From positions 1,922,001 to 1,986,000 of the forward strand of contig JACDTU010000001.1 of NCBI GenBank assembly GCA_022376465.1: 64,000 nt of DNA. The letters run 5' to 3'. The notes under the pieces were generated by a model, which saw nothing but the letters and a program-made list of their open reading frames with translations, was not told the origin of the DNA and made no database searches. Source of the DNA: Cubamyces lactineus. Its lineage: Eukaryota; Basidiomycota; Agaricomycetes; Polyporales; Polyporaceae. Made by a program: the position numbers and the translations under genes. Numbering within the stretch: position 1 is the first letter of the stretch; every line of letters starts with the position of its first letter. This document shows positions 49,366-59,900 of the stretch, piece after piece.

Positions 49366-50791
49366 ATGTCCACTAGCCCAGTGTCAATATTTTTCTTGGG
49401 TGCAACGGGTACGTGCATTAACCATGCTCTCTATAAGACTACGTAGCGCTCACATGTCGGCCTTTGCCCTTTTTATTATGCTAGGCTACATCGGAGGTTC
49501 TATCCTCAAGCGCCTTATCTCCCATCCGAACCACAAAAACTTCGAGATCACGGCCCTCGTCCGCAGTGCTGATAAAGCAAAGGCGCTCGAGACCCAATTC
49601 GGCGTAAAGACGGTCCTTGGATCGCTCGAGGAACTGGACAAGCTTGCGGCCCTCGCAGAGGACGCACACATCACCATCAATACGGTCAGTCTCTAGCCCA
49701 GCCACCCATGTAGCCTGGAGGTACTGACGCCGGATTTGAACATAGGCGGGCTGTGACGATGAGCCTATGATCAAAGCTATTTTGCGTGGATTGAAGCAAC
49801 GCCGCGAGAAGACTGGAGACATACCTCATTTCATTCATACTGTATGTCCCATAACGCACCCTGATCGTTTCCACACGGATCGCTTACGAGGATCCCTTGG
49901 AAACCTCTTCGACCGCTAGTCTGGGACCGGCGAGTTCGTGGACAATGCGCACGGAGAGTTCGGATCTGACAAAGTCTACTCTGACCTGGACATTGCTACC
50001 ATCGAGGCCCTCCCGCCTAACGCGTTGCACCGCCCCGGAGACCTGCTCGTTGTCGCTGCGGATGCAGAGGAAGGCTATGCGCGTACACACGTCGTCATGC
50101 CCTCTCAAGTCTACGGCGTTGCGACTGGCCCACTTGTTGACGCAGGCATCGCGAACCCACACACGCTAGTCATCCCGCTCTTTGTACGCGCCGCATTGAA
50201 GCGCGGAAGCGTAGGTGTGATGGGGAAGGGCGTAACACGCTGGACGAACGTGCACATTGACGATGGTACGTGATGGCATCTCGTACGCCAAGTTCATGCG
50301 TGTTTGCTGAGCTGAAGTGTTCTCCCACACTCTACATTATACAACGGCAGTCACGGACTTCTACATTCTGCTGCTCGACGCTATACTGCAGGATCCGACG
50401 AAGGTGTCCCATGGCAGGAATGGCTACTTCATCTTGGATAACGGGGAGCTGGAGACGCGCGAGACACTCCAAGCGGTCGCGGATGCGCTTTTCGCGCTCG
50501 GGCGCATCTCCACGCGCGAGCTTGTCCCTTACGCTCCTGGAGAGGCCGGCCAGTACCTGATCAACGACGTGAGTCCTACTTTCCGAATGTAGCAGGAACA
50601 CGCATGGTGATGTTGCGACGCGCATTAAGTATATCGCGGACCTCATGTTCACAAATGCCCGTACGAAAGGAGAGCGTGCCCGTCAGGAGCTTGGATGGGC
50701 TCCCACACGCACCTCACAGGATTTCCTCGGGGGGCTCCGTGAAGAGATAGAAGTACTCGTCAAGAAGGAGGACGGGAAGACGGACGTGTAA
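49366..50791 (+). CDS. atypical NAD(P)-binding Rossmann protein, array copy 3
   Basis: Third paralog, about 350 aa. Exon 1 encodes MSTSPVSIFFLGAT, spliced to GYIGGSILKRLISHPNHKNF. Further blocks: LVRSADKAKALETQFGVKTV, LAALAEDAHITINTAGCDDE, REKTGDIPHFIHTSGTGEF, FGSDKVYSDLDIATIEALPP, ARTHVVMPSQVYGVATGPLV, VMGKGVTRWTNVHIDD, VSHGRNGYFILDNGELETRE and STRELVPYAPGEAGQYLIND. The last exon begins YIADLMFTNARTKGERARQE and ends KKEDGKTDV, TAA 50789-50791. 'FLG' replaces 'FLTG' before the dinucleotide loop, a minor change. The frame is open throughout after intron removal. No Tyr-x3-Lys motif. Confidence 0.9.
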
Positions 50792-51792
50792 GGGGCTAGC
50801 AGTCGGTCCCACTTGGATGTACGACGTATTATTCCGATTCCAGGATTTGACGAATTGTTTGAGACCATAACCATAGCCTGCGAGATGTCCTGGTGAGGGC
50901 GGACCTCTTGATACAGCAACACGACGTGTCGCATGTAGCATACATCCGGCCCGGGCGGACGTCCTATGAGTTTTACCGCTTGTGTATAAACCGAATGTGG
51001 GTGCAGACAGCGTTCAGCCCACAAGATCGAGCACCCACACCGGAGTACACGTCGTCAGGCATGGAGTCTTGTATATATATTGTATTTCGCAGTGCACCCG
51101 GCTCGTGAACTCACAGGGTGTGTATGGCCTCAATTGCTTGCTCGTCGTCTGCTCCACTGACATAACGATTCCCCTGGCAGGACGTTTTCTCAGTTACCCA
51201 ATCGCAGACGTGCTTGAGGTCATCAATCAAGAATCAAGAGCACTGCAGCGATCACCAAGCAGCTAGTGCTTGGACTCCGCAGTGCGTACAGACATATGCT
51301 CCCAGTCATTGCTGGGCGACGTATGTACCCACGAACGGGCCTTGTCCTGAAAGCCTGCGGGTTCACTCGGATATAATCCTGTAGAACGATACGATCATCG
51401 CAAGAAGTCATTGGTACGGATCAGAGTTGCTGTGCACCGAGTTGTGTGCTGTGGCGTCTTTGTCAGACGCCGACTCGGTATCGTCCCGTTCGATCCTTCT
51501 GGGTGGGCCTACTGGAGATACGACAGTCTCTCAGATTCTGCTGCCTCAGCACCACGAAAACACTGCAACCTGTAGCCAAGTCCGACTATAGGAGCGCTTC
51601 TCCGGTCCCACGGGAATGCGACATCCGCCTGGCTTTGTCAGCGTCATCCTAGGAAGTTAACCTCAAGATTGGCAACTTGGTCTGGTGTACCGTATAAATA
51701 CCATAGAGTTCTCTTCCACAATGGAGCCGTCCACCCACGGATACTACAACGTCCCACGTTGACCACGGCCAACCCAGCATATCTTGACAGAC
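50792..51792. other. 1.0-kb intergenic between array copies 3 and 4
   Basis: No gene. It holds TTTGTCAG motifs at 51459 and 51634 and the copy 4 TATA box at 51693. Confidence 0.5.
51693..51700 (+). promoter_or_regulatory. TATA box of array copy 4
   Basis: TATAAATA, 100 bp before the ATG at 51793. Confidence 0.65.
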
Positions 51793-53281
51793 ATGTCTTC
51801 CAACGTCACCATCTTCCTCACGGGGGCCACAGGTGCGTAATGTCGCCATTCTACAGTCAACTCGCGAGTATCTCGTCGCAACTCATCACATCACAACTTC
51901 TTAGGCTACATCGGAGGCTCTGTTCTTGGACGTCTCCTCTCTCATCCCAAAGCTGCGGACTTTGAAATTACCGCCCTTGTACGCAACGCAGACAAGGCGA
52001 AGGCACTCGAGACGCAATTTGGCGTAAAGACTGTCCTAGGTTCCCTTCAAGACTTAGATAAGCTCGCGGACCTCGCAGCGAGCGCGCAGGTAACGATCAA
52101 CACCGTGAGCATCCTTCTCGATGTCGGCATGAAGTATGACATCAAATTGTTGATGTTCACATGGATCGTTTGGGGTATGATAGGCCGACTGCGATGACGT
52201 GGAGGCAACGAAGGCTATCCTCCGCGGTCTCAAGCAAAGACATGACAAAACCGGTGAACTCCCTGTCCTCATCCACACAGTATGTCACCCGGTTCTCCGC
52301 TCGCGTCCCTCGCGCCTGCTTGTTGCCATCAATACTGACGCCGCTATGATATACCATGCCAGTCTGGGACAGGCGAGTTCGCAGACGATGCGCGCGGCGA
52401 GTTCGCCTCAGAGACCATTTACTCCGACCTCGACATCCCCACCATCGAGGCTCTCCCGCCCAATGCGCCGCACCGCCCTGCCGACTTGCTTGTCGTCGCC
52501 GCAGACACGGAGGACGGCTATGCACGCACACACATCATCATGCCTTCTATCGTGTATGGTATCGCGACAGGCCCACTGGTCGATGCGGGGATTGTAAACC
52601 CTCACACAATTATCACTCCGCTCTTCGTGCGCGCAGGGCTAAGCCGCGGGACCGTGGGCGTGTTGGGTAAGGGCCTCTCTCGCTGGGCGAATGTCCACAT
52701 CGACGACCGTGCGTACCGTTCGCGCCCTCTACCTTGAAGTCTGGGACGTACCATGTTTGCTAACCCCGACCTTTCTCCACCCGCGTGTGCAGTGGTGGAC
52801 GTGTATATCCGGATGTTTGACGCAGTTCTGCAAGATCCGTCGAAGGTCTCGCATGGTCGCGAGGGCTACTTCTTCATCGACAATGGCGAGTTGAGCGTCC
52901 GCGAGCTCCTCCAGACGATGGCGGACGCGCTCTTCGCCCTCGGGCGCATTTCCACACGCGAGCTCATCCCGTATGCGCCCGACGAGGCGGGGAAGTTCTT
53001 GATCAACGATGTACGTGAGCCCTTCTATGTAGGTCAACCGCTCCCCTCGTATAAACACGAGGGGAGGTATTTAGCCGATATACTGACGGATTTTTATGCA
53101 CGTAATGCCGCAGTACCTTGCTGCGTTCATGTTTACAAACTCACGTACGCGAGGAGAGCGGGCAAGGCGCGAGCTTGGATGGTCGCCAAAGCACACAGCG
53201 CTGGACTTTGTGAACGGGCTGCCGGCGGAGGTCGAAATGCTTGTGAAGAAGCTGGATGCTCAGGCCAAGGCGAGCGCATGA
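51793..53281 (+). CDS. atypical NAD(P)-binding Rossmann protein, array copy 4
   Basis: Fourth paralog, about 350 aa, close to copy 5. Exon 1 encodes MSSNVTIFLTGAT, spliced to GYIGGSVLGRLLSHPKAADF. It then reads LVRNADKAKALETQFGVKTV, LADLAASAQVTINTADCDDV, HDKTGELPVLIHTSGTGEF, FASETIYSDLDIPTIEALPP, ARTHIIMPSIVYGIATGPLV, VLGKGLSRWANVHIDD, VSHGREGYFFIDNGELSVRE and STRELIPYAPDEAGKFLIND. The last intron (GTACGTGAG donor, about 53011) is followed by YLAAFMFTNSRTRGERARRE, ending DAQAKASA, TGA 53279-53281. Its last intron is the uninterrupted counterpart of the one hit by the retrotransposon in copy 5. Confidence 0.9.
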
Positions 53282-53951
53282 AGATGGAACTGGGCCATCT
53301 GACCGTGAATGTACGATATGGTCTTTGGAATTAACACATGATGTTTCAGGAACAAGTTAAGCCTGAATGTCGATTTTTCGAGCGTCCCCACCGTTTGTTA
53401 TGCCTATAGGAATGAGCAAGACTTACTCTATGTAGGACACAGTGAGCCCATTGTGAGTCCACAAGTTATATGTGAGCTTGTACAGCGGTACTGGTCGGCG
53501 CCGTATGGCCTTCAAGTTTGTCATCCGACGCTGACTAGTTCCCGGTCGGACGATCGTGAAAGATCTGTATACGAGAATACTACGCTTGGCGATCATGCGA
53601 CGTTTCTAGTTCTGATTTCCCCCGTAATGCGCACTGACTCCTTGAGAGGAATTTGCTCAGAACGGCCAATTTCCCTGACCACCCGGCCATGCGAGTGCTC
53701 CAGGGAGACGGGATGTGTTAATCTGCATAGTTTCGTCAGGCGTATCTCGGGGTCACCGGCGATGTGTTGAACGCTGTGACTGACGGGGGGCTTGAACCGG
53801 GACGACGCCAAGAGAGAACTTGTTGAACGACGAGGTATAAATGCGAGGCCAGTTCGACGACTCGCCCTACACACCTACACCTCAATTCCTCGCTGACCTC
53901 AACGGCAGCCGCATCTGACCCAGTAGAATCTATAGATCCTCCTTGACTAGC
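53282..53951. other. intergenic between array copies 4 and 5
   Basis: 670 bp without a gene. It includes the copy 5 TATA box at 53836. Confidence 0.5.
53836..53843 (+). promoter_or_regulatory. TATA box of array copy 5
   Basis: TATAAATG, 116 bp before the ATG at 53952. Confidence 0.6.
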
Positions 53952-56900
53952 ATGTCTCCCAAAACATCTATCTTCATCACGGGTGCCACAGGTACGCTAC
54001 AACACCGGGTCTCTAAACTGCCCGCCTTGTGCGTTTGCTCACGTTGACCGTGACGCTCACACAGGCTACATCGGAGGCACCGTCCTCCAACGCCTGTTTA
54101 CCCACACGAATGCTGCGAATTTTGACATCACCACATTTGTACGCAATGCGGACAAGGCGAAAGTGCTCGAGACGCAGTTCGGCGTGAAGACCGTCCTCGG
54201 ATCCTTCCAGGACCTCGACAAGCTCGCAGACCTCGCGGCGAATGCGCAGATAACTATCAACATTGCGAGCATCTCCAGTTGGTTCGTGATGTACCTGCAT
54301 TGCTGACCATTGGTGGTATGACAGGCGGACAGCGACAACGTCGAAGCCACGCAAGCCATCCTCCGCGGCCTCAAGCAGCGACACCACAAAACCGGAGAGC
54401 TCCCGCACTTCATCCACACCGTATGTATCTCACGTTCACATTCTCGCACATCCTTCACGGCCATGTCCTCTGGCGCAACCCCTCGCAGTCGGGGACCGCC
54501 GAGTTCGCAGACAATGCGCGCGGCGAATTCGCCTCCGAGACCGTCTACTCCGACCTCGACATCCCCGCCATCGAGGCCTTCCCGCCCTCCGCACCACACC
54601 GCCCTGTCGACCTGCTCGTCGTCGCCGCGGACGCGGAGGGCGGCTACGCACGCACACACATCATTATGCCCTCTATCGTGTATGGGATCGCGACGGGTCC
54701 GCTGGTCGACGCGGGGATCGCGAACCCACACACGACTATGGTCCCGATATTCGTGCGCACGGCGCTGAGCCGCGGGAGTGTGGGGATCATGGGCAAGGGC
54801 CTCTCTGTCTGGCCGATCGTTCACGTCGACGATGGTACGTACAGACTTTAACTTGGGGTAGCGCTCAGCCTCTCGATCCAATGGGTACTACGTTCGCTGA
54901 CCCCTCCTTTCAGTGGCAGACGCATACATCCGGATGTTGGACGCGATCTTGCGTGACCCGGTCGGCATCTCGCATGGCCGCGAAGGCTACTTCTTCCTCG
55001 AAGGTGGTGAGCTGGCCATCCGCGAGGTGCTCCAGCCGGTCGCAAACACACTCTTCGCGCTCGGATGCATCTCTACGCGCGAGCTCGTCCCCTACGCGCC
55101 CGGTGAAGCGGGGAAATATCTATTCAACGACGTACGTGAGCTGTGTTGTAGGAAGACGGTGTGCAGGGATCTAGCGGACGCGAGATACTCAGTCTGGTGC
55201 ACGTTATGTGTAGCAGCTGATGTATTACCTAGCGGACGCGAGATACTAAGTACATGTCAGCATGGAACATTAGAATCTAATGGGAAAGGTCTCACCTCAG
55301 TCTGGTGCACGTTATGTGTAGCAGCTGAGGAGAGAGCGTCGAAAAACGAGTACGAAGAGCCTCGAGAGGCTTAGTAAGCGAGTTGGGCGCTAAGCGCGCG
55401 TACAGTAGGATGTCCGATGGTTCATTCGTTCTACTACTTCCAACACGCCCACTCAGCGGATCAGACTAGTACCATAGGGATATGTATCGTACGCAAGCTG
55501 TAAGGTAGACAGAAAAGATTAACGTCCAAAAGGAGAAGGGTCGTGCACCTAGCGGAGGCCCATGGCGGCCACGAAGCGGTCGTGCTTCTCGCGGGCGAGG
55601 GCCTTAGTGAGGTCATCAGCGACCTGGTCTCCAGTCGGCACATACTCGACTCGCACGCGCTCCTCCTCGATTTCATCTCGGATGAAGTGGTGGCGGACGG
55701 CGATGTGCTTTGTCCTATCGTGGAACATCGAGTTCTTCGCCAATGCCATGGCAGACTGGTTGTCGACCAAGATCAGCGTCCCGGAACCACCTGGGGCATC
55801 GAAGGTTGAGCCAAACAGCTCTGAGAGAAGTGTCCGGAGCCAGAGTGCTTCCTTCGTTGCGGACGCGAGTGCAACATATTCAGCCTCAGTGCTTGACTGG
55901 GCAACGGACGTCTGCTTCTTCGACTGCCAGCTGATAGCGGCGTTTGACAGGAGGAAGACGTGCCCAGTGACGGAACGGCGGTCATTGATGTCGCTGGCCC
56001 AGTCGGCATCGGCGAAGCCAATGAGAGCCCCCGCATCAGGGCACGATGAGCTCCCGTCGAATACAAGGGCTCGACCAGAAGTACCACGGAGGTACTTGTA
56101 TACGCGCATGAGTGCCGTCCAGTGTTCGTTCCCTGGGTTGACAGCGTGCTTGCTCAGCGCGCCCACTGAAAACGCCAGGTCCGGACGGGTGCCGAGCATG
56201 ACATACATGAGCGACCCAAGGGCGCTTTGGTAGGTCTTCTCATCGACCTCTGGGGCGTCCAGCTTGAGCAGCTTCTGGTTTGGTGCCATAGGGGTGGAGA
56301 CAGGGCGGCAGTCGGACATTCCTTGGGCCTCAAGGATGTCCTCAACGTATCGCCGTTGGGAAAGGGTGATGGTGCGACGTGCTCAGTCGCGCAGGATCTC
56401 CATGCCAAGGATCCAGTGAGCCTCACCAAGATCCTTCATCTCGTAGGGGACTCCGAGCTCCTGCTTGACGCGAGCAACGGTCTGCTCGTCCTTTGCAAGG
56501 ACAAGCATGTCGTCAACGTAGACGGCAACAATGATGAGCTCGCCATTGACGCGCATGTAGAAGATGGCGTGGTCGGCGTTGCTGCGTGTGTACCCGAGCT
56601 CCTCGAAAAGCTCACGAAGCTTCTTGTACCACTCACGGCTAGCTTGCTTGAGACCGTAGATCGCCTTCCAGAGCTTCCACACGGTCGCCTTGTCCTTGCG
56701 GAAACCAGGTGGGCACTCCATGAAGATCTCCTCGTTGAGGTCACCGTTGAGAAAGGCGGACTTGACGTCCATCTGGTGGATCTCGAGATCGAGCTTTGCA
56801 GCAATGGCTAGCAACGCACGGATGCTTGAGAACTTCGTGACAGGGGCGAACGTCTCGGTGTAGTCCACGCCTTCAACTTGAGTGAACCCCTTCGCGACAA

Positions 56901-59900
56901 GGCGGGCCTTGTACTTCTGGATCTCGCCATCCGGACCACGTTTGATCTTAAAGACCCATTTGCAGTCAACAACCTTGCGGTTGCGCGGACGCTCGACCTC
57001 ATCGTACAGCTCGGCCTTGGAGAATGAGAGGAGTTCCTCTGCGCATGCTGCCTTCCACTGTTCAGCGTCAGGACGAGACATGGCTTCGGCGTATGTGCGC
57101 GGCTCGTCGCTGAGCGTAGCGGCACGATTTGCATGCTCGCTGTCGTGGTCACCCTCAGCATGTGAGTCCCCCCCTCCAGCGGCGGCAGGTGTCATCTGGG
57201 GCTGGTTGTAGGAAGAGACAGTGAAGCGGACAGGCGGGCGACCGAAGTTTGCACGTGTCGAACGTCGCACCTCTGGCGCTGGAATCGGCTGAGGGTAGGG
57301 TCCCGGGACGTTGGACGTGGGGACACGACGGCGTTGTGCAGATGGAGCAGGTGACGCAGAAGGGGTGGATGGAGGGGGAGCCTCGGGCAGCACTTGAGCC
57401 TCAATGTTGTCCACCGTGCGTGTCGAGTCGGGGTCATCCTCATCAGGGACTTCCTCAACAGTGACGCAGTGGGTAGGGCATGGAGGGACGTCTGGGACCT
57501 CGACTTGAGCATAGTGCGGCGCCGGCTCGGCCTGTTCACTGGGAAACACCGGTTCAGTGTTGACGACAATGCGGGTAGGAACACCCTCTGGTTCGCCTTC
57601 ATTGAACACAACATCGCGTGACTCCACAATCCTCCCCGTGGGACGGTGTAGTAGCCGGTAGGCCCGCTTGTGCTCACAGTAGCCGAGGAGCACGCACTCC
57701 AGCGACTTCGGGTCGAACTTGGTGCGTTTCTTCTCTGGGATGTGCACGAAGGCCTTGCAGCCAAACGGGCGGATGTGAGCGACGGAGGGCTTCACGCCGG
57801 TGTATGCCTCATGCGGAGTGACGTCGTCCTTGAGTGAGCGAGTAGGTGTCCGGTTGAGGATGTGGATGGCGTACTTGGCTGCCTCAGCCCAGTACGTCTT
57901 CGGCAGACCCGCACCCTGGAGCATGCATAGAGCCATCTCCTTGATCGTCCGATTAGCACGCTCGGCAATGCCGTTCTCCTGGGGAGTATCCGGATTTGTC
58001 ATCTCGTGATGGATGCCTCGCTCCTTGCAGATCGCGGCGACGTGCTTGTTGTCGTACTCGCCTCCACCGTCTGACCGCAGGTAGACAACTGGCTCGCCCA
58101 CCAGCACCTCCACACGGTTAAGGTGCATGTCCAGTGTAGTCGGTTGGTCCGATTTCGCCTTGAGCGCGTAACCAGTGATGTGCCGTGAGGCCCAGTCAAC
58201 GTACGTGTCGAGGTACTTCTCACCGAATGGTGAGCGAATGTCAGACTCCATGAGGTCGGAGCTGATGCGGTGGTTGGGGCGCGGAGCGGATGCGGTGGTC
58301 TCCTTGGGAATGGGGTCGCGCGTCTGCTTTCCAGCTAGACAAGTCGCACAGATCTTCTTAGGAGGCTTCGACTCTCCGATGAGAGTCATCCCCTCGACCA
58401 TCCCTTTTCGTACCATGCGAAGGATGGCGTCGACGTTGAGATGGGCTAGCCGCGAGTGCCAGGTGTCCACAGTTGCTCGTGACTCTCGAGCGACGAAGGC
58501 GCTGAGTGATGAGGGTAGTGGTCCCGGGTCATACTCGCCCGTGAGCGAGGGGGTGTCCAGCTCAGCAATGCGAGCGTGGTCTGAGGACGTTGCAGTCCCG
58601 TTGAGAATGTAGAGACCGTCTTGGAGCGACGCAGTCCCAATGACCGTGTCGCTCGCTTGGCTCACCACCTGGCAACCGTCCTGGACGAACTTGACCGCAT
58701 ATCCACTTGCAGCGAGACGAGAGACGGAGAGGAGGTTGCCGTGGAGTTCAGGCACATAGAAGACTCGAGAGACCAGAACAGGGCTGTCAGATCCGTGGAG
58801 GTCAAGGTACATGGAGCCAGTCCCCACAGCTAGGATGTAGCGGTCGTCACCAAGCCAGACTCGCTTCGCCTCCGGAAGCTCACGATACGTTACAAACCGA
58901 GCACGCTCAGACGACATATGCGCGGACACGCCGGAATCGACTATCCAGCGTGAGGTCAGGTGTTTCTGTTTCGCTGCGAGTGCATCCGCAACGAAAATCC
59001 GTAGGACGCTGGGGTCACTGACGGACGCGACCTTTGCTGTTAGGTCGCCAGACTTGTTGCCTGCCATGGAGTCGGTCTTCTGCTTGGCTTCGAGTTCAGC
59101 CTTCAGTTTGCGACACTCGTCCTTCTTATGTCCGAGTTTGTTGCAGTGTGCACACTTAGGCTTGTTGCCCTTGGGCTTCTGCTTCGACGTGGCTGTCTTC
59201 GGCGCTGCGCGCATGAGTAGCGCTGAGTGCTTCGCCTCGTTCTGTAGCATCTTCTCATGCTCGATCACGGCCGAGATGACCTTTTCGGTCGTAGGTGTCG
59301 TGTCAGCGGCCATGAGGATCGTGCGGAGTGTTGAATAGGAAGGGGGAAGGGAGATTGACATCGCAATCGCTATGAGCGAGTCGGAGAGTGGCTGTCCGAG
59401 CGAGGTGAGCAGATGCTTCTTGTGGAGCATCATGTCGAGTTGCGGACGGAGCGGAGCTTCATCGGAGAGAGTCCCACGGAAGAGCTCACTGATGAGAGAC
59501 GCCACCGTCTGTTGTCCCTTTCCCTCGTACGCCGTGACCAGCTTGTCCCACACTTCCTTCGAAGTCGTCAGATGCATAACACCATTCAGCGGTTCGTCCT
59601 CGAGCGTGAGCGTGATTTGCGTGAAAGCGTTCTCGTCGCGGGTTGTCCAGTTCGCGTGAGCGGCCATATCGGTGCTACTGTCGGGCTGGGGTTCGGTTCC
59701 GCTAACGATCGTCCATAAGCCGCGCTGCATCAGGACCCGAGAGATCCTGAATTTCCACGTGGTGAAGTTGGAGCCATCGTTCTTTAAGAACGCGATGTCG
59801 TGGAGGCGGCTTGATTGGCTCGTAGTCACGGTGGGAGTTGGGGCAGATGGGGGAAGTGGTGTAGCCGCTGTATCAGCGGCCGGCGCTCCGGGCTTCGAGG

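Noticed and set aside
55021..55374. LTR-encoded open frame (71-80 codons, in both LTRs) as a separate gene
   Set aside because: It follows from the duplicated modules of the LTR and has no start signal or known homolog; noted only as a possible readthrough tail.
56383..56385. TGA read as selenocysteine or programmed readthrough
   Set aside because: No evidence of such recoding in fungal copia elements, and a simple CpG transition explains the codon.
56227..56811. 194-codon plus-strand frame inside the copia element
   Set aside because: Antisense to reverse transcriptase; no independent support.
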